From the NCBI GenBank assembly GCA_937969105.1, contig CALBUZ010000138.1, forward strand, positions 1 through 20,029: DNA of 20,029 nucleotides, written 5' to 3'. Origin of the DNA: an uncultured Collinsella sp. Its GTDB lineage: Bacteria > Actinomycetota > Coriobacteriia > Coriobacteriales > Coriobacteriaceae. The notes beneath the pieces were generated by a model. The model was given only the letters and a program-made list of their open reading frames with translations. It searched no databases and was not told the DNA's origin. Position numbers and translations under genes: made by a program. Below are positions 6,736 to 13,286 of this stretch, piece by piece. Within the stretch, counting starts at the first letter, position 1. The number at the start of each line of letters is the position of its first letter.

Positions 6736-7374
6736 CTATGCGGCCACGATGCGACGTTGATATGCCCTCACCAGCAGCGAGATACCAAAGTTGAGCACAA
6801 AGTACATCGCAAACACCAGGCCGTAGAGCATAAGCACCTGCGACAGGTCGATCGCGTGGGCCATCACGACATTTGCCGTGTACATGAGCTCGGCCACGTT
6901 AATACCCGAAAGATACGAGCTGTCCTTGATGACGGTCGTGCACTGGCTAAACAGCGCCGGAATGATCGTCTTAAACGTCTGCGGCAGAATGATGTAGCGC
7001 ATGGTGGCAAAGAAGCCGAAGCCCTGGCTCTGCGCTGCCTCAAACTGGCCGCGCGGAATCGAGTTGAGGCCGCCGCGCACAATCTCGGCCATAACAGCGC
7101 TGGTAAACAGCGTAAAGGCAATGGTCGAAATCACAATGTCCAAACCCTGCACCGTAAAGTAGATAAACAGGATCCACAGCAGGTTCGGCGTGCAGCGGAA
7201 CAGCTCGATATAGGCGCTCACCAAAATACGGAATGGGCGGGGCGCATAGCTTTTAACGAGCGCCAGCACCGTGCCAAAGATGAGCGAGAAAAAGATCGAC
7301 AGCGCCGAGATCTCTATGGTCTTAACAAAGCCGCCCCAAATGTAGAGCAGGTTGGTCGCGTTGAAGATTTCCAT
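6736..7374 (-). CDS. Polar amino-acid ABC transporter permease (second)
   Basis: A 212-residue HisM/GlnP-type inner-membrane permease. It starts with a membrane segment containing GGFVKTIEISALSIFFSLIFG, the usual opening of this family. The coupling EAA-like loop appears as IPRGQFEAAQSQGFGFFATMRYIILPQTFK, where the cytoplasmic helix docks onto the ATPase. Several further transmembrane helices are visible and the length is typical. The ATG at 7374 lies three bases after the stop of the preceding permease gene (TAG CGC ATG arrangement), so the two are translationally coupled and probably form a heterodimeric channel. Substrate is inferred as a polar or charged amino acid from the family only. 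Confidence 0.92.
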   Translation of the reverse strand: MEIFNATNLLYIWGGFVKTIEISALSIFFSLIFGTVLALVKSYAPRPFRILVSAYIELFRCTPNLLWILFIYFTVQGLDIVISTIAFTLFTSAVMAEIVRGGLNSIPRGQFEAAQSQGFGFFATMRYIILPQTFKTIIPALFSQCTTVIKDSSYLSGINVAELMYTANVVMAHAIDLSQVLMLYGLVFAMYFVLNFGISLLVRAYQRRIVAA

Positions 7375-7377
7375 GCG

Positions 7378-8124
7378 CTAGGCCTCCTCTACGTTGTCGA
7401 GCCCCAGCTCGGCCAGGCTCACGCCGCGCGGACGCTCCTTGGAGCGGCGCTCGAGCCACTGCACCAGCATGGCGAGCGGAAAGCAGATGATGAAGTACAT
7501 AAGGCAGCAGACGATGTATCCCTGCAGGTAACCGTACAGACTCACAAAGTTGTCGGAACGGTACATAAGGTCGCCGCCGGCCACAAGCGCCAGCACCGAC
7601 GTGTTTTTGACCAGGTTGAGCGCCTGGTTACACAGCGGCGGCAGAATGATCTTGAATGTCTGGGGCAGCACGATGTACCAGTAGGCCTGCGCACGGGTGA
7701 AACCCTGGCTCTGGGCCGCCTCCATCTGACCGCGCGGAACCGCCTCGATACCGGTGCGGATGACCTCCGAAATGTAGGCCGCGTGATACAGGCCCACACC
7801 CAAGAAGCCCAGCACGAATGGCGCGATGCGCACCGGCTGGTCGGCACCGGTTATGGCCTGCAAAAACTGCGGACCGGCCATGTACATAAAGAGTACCTGT
7901 ACGGGCAACGGGGTGTTCTGGTAAAACTCCACGTACACGCGGCTTATGGCACGCAGCACACGCGAACGGGTGGTAGAGAACACGCCCAGCAGCGTGCCCA
8001 GTACCAGCGACAGCAGCAGACCGGCAACGACCACCTGTAGCGTCACGCCAAAGCCCTCCCAAAAGGGCCCCATGTTTTGAAATGTCGTCGACCAACGGTC
8101 GGCGTCAAATAATCCTTCGAGCAT
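7378..8124 (-). CDS. Polar amino-acid ABC transporter permease (first)
   Basis: A 248-residue HisM/GlnP-type permease. GVTLQVVVAGLLLSLVLGTLLG is the N-terminal membrane segment, and VYVEFYQNTPLPVQVLF is the characteristic periplasmic/loop motif. VPRGQMEAAQSQGFTRAQAYWYIVLPQ is the EAA-type coupling loop. The ATG at 8124 is chosen over an upstream in-frame start at 8157 because AAGGAAGGAA lies directly before it. The upstream start would also overlap the end of the binding-protein gene. The C-terminus is a soluble tail (ERRSKERPRGVSLAELGLDNVEEA). It is the third gene of the ATPase - binding protein - permease - permease operon. Confidence 0.92.
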   Translation of the reverse strand: MLEGLFDADRWSTTFQNMGPFWEGFGVTLQVVVAGLLLSLVLGTLLGVFSTTRSRVLRAISRVYVEFYQNTPLPVQVLFMYMAGPQFLQAITGADQPVRIAPFVLGFLGVGLYHAAYISEVIRTGIEAVPRGQMEAAQSQGFTRAQAYWYIVLPQTFKIILPPLCNQALNLVKNTSVLALVAGGDLMYRSDNFVSLYGYLQGYIVCCLMYFIICFPLAMLVQWLERRSKERPRGVSLAELGLDNVEEA

Positions 8125-8149
8125 TTGATTCCTTCCTTGGACGATGCGC

Positions 8150-9025
8150 CTATACAAGACCCCAGGTCTTGACCTCTTGGTCGAGCCAGCCGTCGGCCAG
8201 GCGATCGCAAATCACCTGATCGACCACGGCCGAAAGGTCGCAGCCCTTCTTGGTCGCCACGCCGTAGCCCTGCTCGCCAAACTTGACCTCGGGCTGCAAC
8301 AGCTCGACGGTCTCGTTCATGTAACCGGCCAGCGTGGAGCGATCCATGGCAAAGACGTCGATATTGCCGGCGTCGAGCGAACTCTTGATGATGGGGTAGC
8401 CGCTAAAGGCCCTAAACTCGGGCTTGCAGCTAAAGTCGTTGTCCTTAATCATCTGCTCGATCAGGCTCTGCGTGGTAGCGCCCTGGCTCACGCCAATAAC
8501 CTTACCGTCCAAGTCCTCAATCGAGGTAAAGCCCGAACGCTTCTTGACCATGAGTCCCACGTAGTCGGTGCGGTACGGCGTCGAGAAATCCCAGCTCTTC
8601 TTGCGCTCGTCGGTGATGGTGTAGGTCGCCGCGACCACATCGAGCTGGCCGTTATCGATCAGCGGGCCGCGCGTCTTGGGCGTTACGTCGGTAAACTCGA
8701 CAAGCTCCTGGGCGCGGGCCTCCTTGTAACTCACGCCAAAGACGGCAGCGGCGATCTGGTAGCACAAATCGACTTCCATGCCCTCAAAGCGGCCCTTGGC
8801 GGTGTCGTAATAGCCGTAGCCGGGAACATCCTTCTTAACGCCGGCATTCAGATGGCCGCGCGACTTAATGGCCGCAAGCTTGGACCCCTTGTCGGAGCCC
8901 TCGCCGCTGGCGGAGTTGCCGCAACCGCTAAGCGCGGTCCCCGTCAGCGCGAGCATGCCGGCGCCCGCCAGCTGCAAAAAGTGACGGCGCGACACGGCCG
9001 CCCTCGTCATATCCGTCATGTCCAT
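8150..9025 (-). CDS. Amino-acid ABC transporter substrate-binding lipoprotein
   Basis: A 291-residue SBP_bac_3-type binding protein. The N-terminus carries a twin-arginine motif (SRRHFLQLAG), a hydrophobic stretch and a lipobox (ALSGC, Cys about residue 35), so it is probably exported folded and lipid-anchored outside the membrane. The body has family hallmarks: GYGYYDTAKGRFEGMEVDLC, VVAATYTITDERKKSWDFSTPY, and IGVSQGATTQSLIEQM. It captures the amino acid for the permeases encoded downstream. The start is uncertain: a GTG at 9028 and ATGs at 9025, 9019 and 9010 are all in frame and no strong ribosome site separates them. The gene begins 8 bases after the ATPase stop, so coupling may substitute for a ribosome site. 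Confidence 0.9.
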   Translation of the reverse strand: MDMTDMTRAAVSRRHFLQLAGAGMLALTGTALSGCGNSASGEGSDKGSKLAAIKSRGHLNAGVKKDVPGYGYYDTAKGRFEGMEVDLCYQIAAAVFGVSYKEARAQELVEFTDVTPKTRGPLIDNGQLDVVAATYTITDERKKSWDFSTPYRTDYVGLMVKKRSGFTSIEDLDGKVIGVSQGATTQSLIEQMIKDNDFSCKPEFRAFSGYPIIKSSLDAGNIDVFAMDRSTLAGYMNETVELLQPEVKFGEQGYGVATKKGCDLSAVVDQVICDRLADGWLDQEVKTWGLV

Positions 9026-9033
9026 CACCGTAC

Positions 9034-9765
9034 CTAGTGCAGAATCTTGGACAGGAACTCGCGACAGCGCGGGTTCTCGGGATTATCGAAGAAGTGCTCG
9101 GGCGTGCCCTCCTCCAGGATGCGGCCGTCCTCCATAAAGATGACGCGGTCGGCCACCTGGCGCGCAAAGCCCATCTCGTGCGTCACGCAGATCATGGTGA
9201 TATCCTCCTGCGCAAGCTCAATCATAACGTCCAGGACTTCCTGGACCATCTCGGGGTCGAGCGCCGAAGTCGGCTCGTCAAACAGGATGATGGGCTGCTT
9301 GGTGCACAGGGCACGGGCGATGGCGATGCGCTGCTGCTGACCACCCGAGAGGTTCTGCGGATACTCGCCGGCCTTATGCGCCATGCCGACGCGCTTGAGC
9401 GCGGCGATGGCGATCTCGGTCGCCTCCTCCTTGCTCTTCTTTTGCAGCTTGATGGGCGCGAGCGTCAGGTTGCCGAGCACCGTCATGTTGGGATATAGGT
9501 TGAACTGCTGAAACACCATGGAACTATACTTGCGAGCCATCTCCAGGTGGTTCTTTTTGGTGAGCGGCGTACCGTCGATGATGACCTCGCCCGACGTGGG
9601 CTCCTCCAGATAATCGACGCAACGGATGAGCGTCGACTTACCCGAGCCGGAAGGCCCGATCATTACGAGCTTCTCGCCGCGCTTGACGGTGAGATTGATA
9701 TCTTTGAGCACATGCAGGTCGCCAAAGTACTTGTTGAGATGCTTGATCTCGATCATGTCTGCCAT
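9034..9765 (-). CDS. glnQ: Polar amino-acid ABC transporter ATP-binding protein
   Basis: A 243-residue GlnQ/HisP-type ATPase. Walker A is GPSGSGKST at 37-45, the Q-loop is [18 protein letters not shown], the signature is [15 protein letters not shown], Walker B is [12 protein letters not shown], and the switch histidine is in CVTHEMGFA. All catalytic motifs are intact and the length is typical. It is the first gene of the four-gene importer operon, with AGGGAAGGGA upstream of the ATG at 9765. A TACAAT -10-like box lies at 9801-9806 on the minus strand. Assignment to the polar amino-acid uptake family is firm, but the glnQ symbol denotes the family rather than proven glutamine specificity. Confidence 0.93.
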   Translation of the reverse strand: MADMIEIKHLNKYFGDLHVLKDINLTVKRGEKLVMIGPSGSGKSTLIRCVDYLEEPTSGEVIIDGTPLTKKNHLEMARKYSSMVFQQFNLYPNMTVLGNLTLAPIKLQKKSKEEATEIAIAALKRVGMAHKAGEYPQNLSGGQQQRIAIARALCTKQPIILFDEPTSALDPEMVQEVLDVMIELAQEDITMICVTHEMGFARQVADRVIFMEDGRILEEGTPEHFFDNPENPRCREFLSKILH

Positions 9766-9800
9766 GAATGTCCCTTCCCTGCGTTTACACGAGTTGAACT

Positions 9801-9806
9801 ATTGTA
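9801..9806 (-). promoter_or_regulatory. Candidate -10 box of the amino-acid transporter operon
   Basis: The minus strand reads TACAAT, 36 bases upstream of the ATPase start. No recognisable -35 sits at 16-18 bases. A 6-bp inverted repeat, CGGAAA (9807-9812) with TTTCCG (9821-9826), occupies that place and could be an activator or repressor site. Confidence 0.35.
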
Positions 9807-9870
9807 CGGAAAGAACCGCGTTTCCGCAGCCCACACTACATTCCCGTAAAGAACCCGCAACCTTTAACCC

Positions 9871-9938
9871 ACTCATTGGGGACAGACTTAAATGAGTGCC
9901 CGCTCATTGGGTACTCATTTAAGTCTGTCCCCAATGAG
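9871..9938. repeat. GGGGACAG element, head-to-head pair forming a 30-bp-arm inverted repeat
   Basis: Arms 9872-9901 and 9909-9938 are inverted repeats with one mismatch and a 7-base loop (GCTCATT). Each arm is itself a small hairpin: the left one reads ACTCATT, GGGGACAGACTTA, AATGAGT, with a perfect 7-bp stem. It lies between the yqeY terminator and the transporter promoter region. Confidence 0.9.
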
Positions 9939-9949
9939 CACCGCCCAGC

Positions 9950-9984
9950 AAAAAAGGGGCGCGACCGCAATGGTCACGCCCCCC
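9950..9984 (-). terminator. Terminator of the ppiC-like - yqeY unit
   Basis: On the minus strand GGGGCGTGACC pairs with GGTCGCGCCCC around ATTGC, with one T-G wobble position, followed by six Ts. It starts 28 bases after the yqeY stop. Confidence 0.88.
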
Positions 9985-10012
9985 TCAACATCAGCTATAT
10001 GCCGCTCGGCCC

Positions 10013-10456
10013 TTACGCGAGTTTGGCTCCGACGATCTTTGCCGCTGCCGGCTTGTCGAAGTTGCCGCCGGTGGCCTTGCCGAGTGCGCCCATAACCTGG
10101 CCCATCTGCTTCTTGGACGTAGCGCCCAGCTCGGCGATAACCTGCTCGATCAGGGCCTCGAGTTCCTCGCCCGAAACCTGCGCTGGCAGCAGGCTCTCCA
10201 GAATCTTGACTTGCTCGGTCAGGTTGTCGGTACGCTCTTGGTCGGTGCCGGCCTTGATGGACATCTCCAGCGTCTCGCTCGTCTGCTTAATCAGACGCTT
10301 GATCATGCTGTTGACGTCTTCCTCGGTCACGTCGCGGCGCTCATTAACCTCGATATTCTTCACCTCGGCCTTGACCTGGCGAATGATGGACAGGCGAACC
10401 TTATCCTTGGCCTTCATGGCGGCGATCATTTCCTGCTGCAGCTCTTCGTTAGTCAT
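10013..10456 (-). CDS. yqeY: GatB/YqeY domain-containing protein
   Basis: A 147-residue protein of typical YqeY length. It opens TNEELQQEMIAAMKAKDKVRLSIIRQVKAEVKNIEVNERR and ends with the helical C-terminal domain found at the end of the GatB amidotransferase subunit (TSKKQMGQVMGALGKATGGNFDKPAAAKIVGAKL). This tail is known in GatB to contact tRNA. The free-standing protein is a cytoplasmic tRNA-related factor of unclear function. The ATG at 10456 is chosen over an in-frame TTG at 10462 because AGGAGG lies 8 bases before the ATG but only 2 before the TTG. It lies 63 bases after the PpiC-like gene with no clear terminator between, so the two are probably co-transcribed. Confidence 0.9.
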   Translation of the reverse strand: MTNEELQQEMIAAMKAKDKVRLSIIRQVKAEVKNIEVNERRDVTEEDVNSMIKRLIKQTSETLEMSIKAGTDQERTDNLTEQVKILESLLPAQVSGEELEALIEQVIAELGATSKKQMGQVMGALGKATGGNFDKPAAAKIVGAKLA

Positions 10457-10519
10457 CTGCAAATCCTCCTCAATAGTGTGGGCGGCACTCGCACGGGCAC
10501 CGCCCCATGATTACTCAGA

Positions 10520-11743
10520 TTACTCAGTCGTCGACGAATCGTCGGTCGAACTCTTGGTGACGCCCTTCAGGCTGACGTTGTACGGCACGTCCTTGGGCAT
10601 GGGGTTAACGGTGATGTCGGCGTCCTTCTTGTACTGCTCCAGCCACTCGCTGTACGCGGTGCTTGCCGCCTGCGTCTTCACCACGTTGGAGACGTACTTC
10701 TTGATGTCCTTGGGCACCTGCTTAATGTCATCGACCTGATTATCGACATGGAAGTAGTCCGTGCACTTGATGACGTGGTAGCCGTACGTCGACTCGACGA
10801 CGTCGCTCACATCGCCCTTGTTGAGCCCCTCGAGCGCCGCCTGGTAGCTGTCGACGAAGGTAGTGAGCTTATCCCAGCCCACATCGCCCTTCTTCTCCTT
10901 GGAGCCGGTATCGTCGGAGTACTGCTCCACGGCGTCCTCAAAGCTCAGCTCGCCGGAGTTAATCTTGTCCAGGCACTCCTGTGCCTTGGCCTTGGCGGCG
11001 GCCTTGTCCTCGTCGGATGCGTCGGAATCAACCTTGATCAGGATATTCGACGAGCGGCGGGCATCGTTGTAGTTAGACAGGTTCTCGTTGATGTAATCGA
11101 CGATCTCGCTGTCCTTTGGCTTGCTGGTGGGCGCCACGGCATCCTTGAGTTTTTGCTGTGCCAAGCTCTCCTTGAGCGAGTCCTTGTAGGTGTCCTCGGT
11201 ATAGCCGTAGGTCTTAAGGGTCTTCTTAAAGGCCTTGGCACCGCCCGCGCTCTTGCACGCGTCCTTCCATGCCTTCTCGACCTCCTCGTCCGACACCGTC
11301 ACGCCGTCTTCCTTCTGCGCCTGCTGAAGCAGAATCTGCTGCGTGTAGGAATCGATGAGCTGCTTGCGGTACTTTTTGGGCGTGAGGTCGTTGTCGACCA
11401 GATACTGCGCCCAGTCCTTGTCCTTGGTGTAGCCATAGGACGTACGCATGCTCATGATCTGCTTGGTCACGGTGTCCTCGGTGAGGTTGGTGCCGTTGAT
11501 GGTAGCGGCGACACCACCGGTGAGCTTATAGCCTGAGCTGGTGCTTTCGGTCTGCGACATGAGGCCGGAGCACGCCATGGCCGAGACGGAAAGCAGCATT
11601 GCCAGCACGCCGATAACCACCAGGACGATCTTGACGGTCTTAGACACGTACGTCTTGCGCTGCTTCTTACGAGAGCTGGAGGCAGCGCGGGCCTGCTGCT
11701 CGGGCGTCGGCGCGGCCTCGGAGTTCTTTTTCTTGTTTGCCAT
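10520..11743 (-). CDS. Membrane-anchored PpiC-type peptidyl-prolyl isomerase / foldase
   Basis: A 407-residue protein with a basic cytoplasmic N-terminus (SRKKQRK) and one hydrophobic segment at about 36-56. The segment ends SAMACSG, which may be either a membrane anchor or a weak lipobox with Cys58. A SurA-N-like helical region follows (about 75-225), then a rotamase PpiC domain at 228-330 with the hallmarks SNILIKV, GELSFEDAVEQYSDD, KKGDVGW, and STYGYHVIKCTDY. A charged Ser/Thr/Asp-rich C-terminus ends the protein. This is PrsA/SurA-like architecture: an extracytoplasmic chaperone that helps exported proteins fold, which would suit the surface protein encoded at 2372-4354. AAAGG precedes the ATG. 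A perfect 15-bp palindrome lies 35 bases upstream of the start. Confidence 0.88.
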   Translation of the reverse strand: MANKKKNSEAAPTPEQQARAASSSRKKQRKTYVSKTVKIVLVVIGVLAMLLSVSAMACSGLMSQTESTSSGYKLTGGVAATINGTNLTEDTVTKQIMSMRTSYGYTKDKDWAQYLVDNDLTPKKYRKQLIDSYTQQILLQQAQKEDGVTVSDEEVEKAWKDACKSAGGAKAFKKTLKTYGYTEDTYKDSLKESLAQQKLKDAVAPTSKPKDSEIVDYINENLSNYNDARRSSNILIKVDSDASDEDKAAAKAKAQECLDKINSGELSFEDAVEQYSDDTGSKEKKGDVGWDKLTTFVDSYQAALEGLNKGDVSDVVESTYGYHVIKCTDYFHVDNQVDDIKQVPKDIKKYVSNVVKTQAASTAYSEWLEQYKKDADITVNPMPKDVPYNVSLKGVTKSSTDDSSTTE

Positions 11744-11777
11744 AGTTGGCCTTTCGCATCACGAATCGAACAAACGC

Positions 11778-11792
11778 CATTGTGTCACAATG
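11778..11792. promoter_or_regulatory. Perfect palindrome upstream of the PpiC-like gene, candidate operator
   Basis: CATTGTG-T-CACAATG is a perfect 7-bp inverted repeat around one base, 35 bases upstream of the start codon. On the minus strand it includes TTGTGA, which could double as a -35 element, though the -10 that would follow is poor. Its size and position fit a dimeric repressor or activator site. Confidence 0.45.
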
Positions 11793-11835
11793 CGGCCCCC
11801 GCGACACACCTGGCACATGGTGGACAAGTTAATCT

Positions 11836-11929
11836 GCACCATTTTGGTGCAAAGGGGACAGGTCTGGCAGTTGGCAGTTAGGGACGTTCCTTTTCTGCCG
11901 GCAGTTAGGGACAGTCCCCAAGTGCCGGC
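11836..11929. repeat. Cluster of hairpins with GGGGACAG / GGGACGT / GGGACAG cores
   Basis: Three structures lie side by side. GCACCA-TTT-TGGTGC (11836-11850) runs straight into AAAGGGGACAGG. GGCAG (11873-11877) pairs with CTGCC (11895-11899) around TTAGGGACG. GCCGGCA (11897-11903) pairs with TGCCGGC (11923-11929), enclosing a second stem GGGAC-A-GTCCC. A 13-base direct repeat GGCAGTTAGGGAC occurs at 11873-11885 and 11900-11912. None has a U tail in the leftward direction, so they are not typical terminators for the EIIA gene that ends at 11941. Confidence 0.75.
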
Positions 11930-11940
11930 TTAGCTCCACC

Positions 11941-12405
11941 TTAGAAGTGGCGACGGATGGCGTCGACCATGCCTTGGGGCGTGGTCTGGCCGAGTACATC
12001 GGCTGCAGCGTCGGCATCCATAAAGATATTCATAAGCGCCTGCAGGGCCTCAACCTGGCCGCCCGGCTCGGCAATGCCCAGGTTGATGATGATCTGCGCC
12101 GGCACCGGGGCGCCCATGCCCGCCATCGCGTTGAACGTCACAGGTGTGACGGGCTTTACCACCGCGATATAGGGCTTGGCCACAAATCCCGGATCGGTAT
12201 GCGGAATGGCGATGTTTGCCGCCGGCATAGCGAGACCCGTGGGATAGGCGTCCTCGCGCGTGCGGACGGCGTTGAGCCAGCCCTCGGCAATGTAGCCACA
12301 CGGAGCGAGCTCGTCCTCGAGCCGCGCAAACACCTCATCCGGCGTCGCACACTCCCAATCAAAAAACACCAGCTCAGGCGTAAACAGCGCTTCGTTATCC
12401 GCCAT
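11941..12405 (-). CDS. Stand-alone PTS sugar transporter EIIA domain protein
   Basis: A 154-residue single-domain protein of the fructose/galactitol EIIA type. The phosphorylatable histidine is in NIAIPHTDP, at about residue 90, the family signature. Upstream of it, EGWLNAVRTREDAYPTGLAMP matches the usual approach to the active site. EALQALMNIFMDADAAADVL matches the C-terminal helix. In the family this domain passes phosphate from HPr to EIIB. No EIIB, EIIC or sugar-metabolism gene is nearby, so it may serve a transporter encoded elsewhere or act as a regulatory EIIA. GAGAGGTGA precedes the ATG. It sits alone between two repeat-rich spacers. Confidence 0.87.
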   Translation of the reverse strand: MADNEALFTPELVFFDWECATPDEVFARLEDELAPCGYIAEGWLNAVRTREDAYPTGLAMPAANIAIPHTDPGFVAKPYIAVVKPVTPVTFNAMAGMGAPVPAQIIINLGIAEPGGQVEALQALMNIFMDADAAADVLGQTTPQGMVDAIRRHF

Positions 12406-12432
12406 GCGCTCACCTCTCTCACCTAGTCACCT

Positions 12433-12506
12433 GGGACGTTCTTAAACGACTAGTCATTCAAGAACGTCCCCAATGACTAGTCGTTTAAGAACGTCCCCAA
12501 TGACTA
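12433..12506. repeat. GGGGACGTTCTT element with 26-bp arms and 20-bp direct repeat
   Basis: Arms 12433-12458 and 12472-12497 are a perfect 26-bp inverted repeat with a 13-base loop. Each arm contains the nested palindrome GACTAGTC. A 20-base direct repeat (starts AAGAACGTCCCC) is at 12460-12479 and 12487-12506. Read on the minus strand, each unit is CTAGTC, then ATTGGGGACGTTCTTAAAC, then GACTAG. This is the same plan as the element at 9871 with a different stem. It lies upstream of the EIIA gene. Confidence 0.9.
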
Positions 12507-12510
12507 CCTA

Positions 12511-12552
12511 AAACAAAGGATGGCCACTTGCGCCTTGGCGCCAATGACCACC
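12511..12552 (-). terminator. Probable terminator of the purFMN unit
   Basis: On the minus strand, TGGTCA pairs with TGGCCA outside and GCGC with GCGC inside, around a CAAG loop, followed by TCCTTTGTTTT. It begins 33 bases after the purN stop. The stem has wobble and mismatched pairs, so it is less certain than the other terminators here. Confidence 0.55.
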
Positions 12553-12584
12553 CTGACTACTCGGCTAAATTGTACTGTGCGCCG

Positions 12585-13286
12585 CTAGCCGCGAGGCGCA
12601 TCAATTGCGACCTTGCCGCTCTCCAGCACGTGGACGCGGCCGTCGGCGAGCATCTGGACGACCTCGGGATACAGCACGTGCTCAATCGCGTGGATATGCT
12701 CCTCGAGCGTGTCGACGTCCCAGCCCTCCTCAACAGCCAGCGCGCGCTGGGCGATGATGGGGCCGTTGTCGTAGATCTCGTTGGCAAAGTGCACGGTCAC
12801 ACCGGTTACCTTGACGCCGCGAGCAAACGCATCGTCGATCGCATGGGCGCCGGTAAAGCTCGGCAGCAGCGCCGGGTGTAGGTTGACCACGCGATTGGGA
12901 AACGCTGCCAGCAGCGGCGTGTGTACCATGCGCATGTAACCGGCCATCACCACGTACTCGCAGCCGCGTTCAAGCAGCTCATGCGCGATAATCTCGTCAG
13001 CTGCGATGGGGTCGGCATAGACATCCTTGGAAAGGGTCAACGTCTGGATGCCCGCACGCTCGGCGCGCTGCAAGCCCTTGGCCGAAGGACGGCTCGACAC
13101 CACAAGCTCAATCGAGGCGTTAAGCTTGCCGGCGGCGATCAGGTCGATCAGCGCCTGCAGGTTGGTACCCGAACCGCTGATAAGCACGCCGATCTTGAGC
13201 GGCTCGGCCGTATCGGTGCCGGTCGGACGGGTGTAGGGCACAAAGCCCAGGCCCTCGGCAGCAGCCATCTGTTCGTTAGCGCTCAT
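12585..13286 (-). CDS. purN: Phosphoribosylglycinamide formyltransferase (GART)
   Basis: A 233-residue PurN. It catalyses formyl transfer from 10-formyl-THF to GAR, the third step of IMP synthesis. The GAR-binding loop is GVLISGSGTNLQALI. The catalytic region is VVNLHPALLPSFTGAHAIDDAF, holding the Asn and His, and the catalytic Asp is in EIYDNGPII. All expected catalytic residues are present. The N-terminus is about 29 residues longer than usual (MSANEQMAAAEGLGFVPYTR onwards). A later start cannot be excluded, but I see no internal Met after residue 7 before the domain. The ATG at 13286 lies inside the end of purM (11-base overlap), so translation is coupled. It is the last gene of purF-purM-purN. 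Confidence 0.94.
   Translation of the reverse strand: MSANEQMAAAEGLGFVPYTRPTGTDTAEPLKIGVLISGSGTNLQALIDLIAAGKLNASIELVVSSRPSAKGLQRAERAGIQTLTLSKDVYADPIAADEIIAHELLERGCEYVVMAGYMRMVHTPLLAAFPNRVVNLHPALLPSFTGAHAIDDAFARGVKVTGVTVHFANEIYDNGPIIAQRALAVEEGWDVDTLEEHIHAIEHVLYPEVVQMLADGRVHVLESGKVAIDAPRG

Noticed and set aside
6757..8040. A 427-codon open frame antisense to the two permease genes
   Set aside because: It has His/Arg/Gln-rich composition, no ribosome site that I can support, and the permeases on the other strand are intact.
10480..10506. Terminator between the PpiC-like gene and yqeY
   Set aside because: GGGCGG with CCGCCC can pair, but the stem is short and no T tract follows in the leftward direction, so co-transcription remains more likely.
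9876..10739. A 287-codon open frame starting in the 9871 repeat and running antisense through yqeY
   Set aside because: Its first residues simply translate the GGGGACAG repeat and the rest is antisense to yqeY and the PpiC-like gene.
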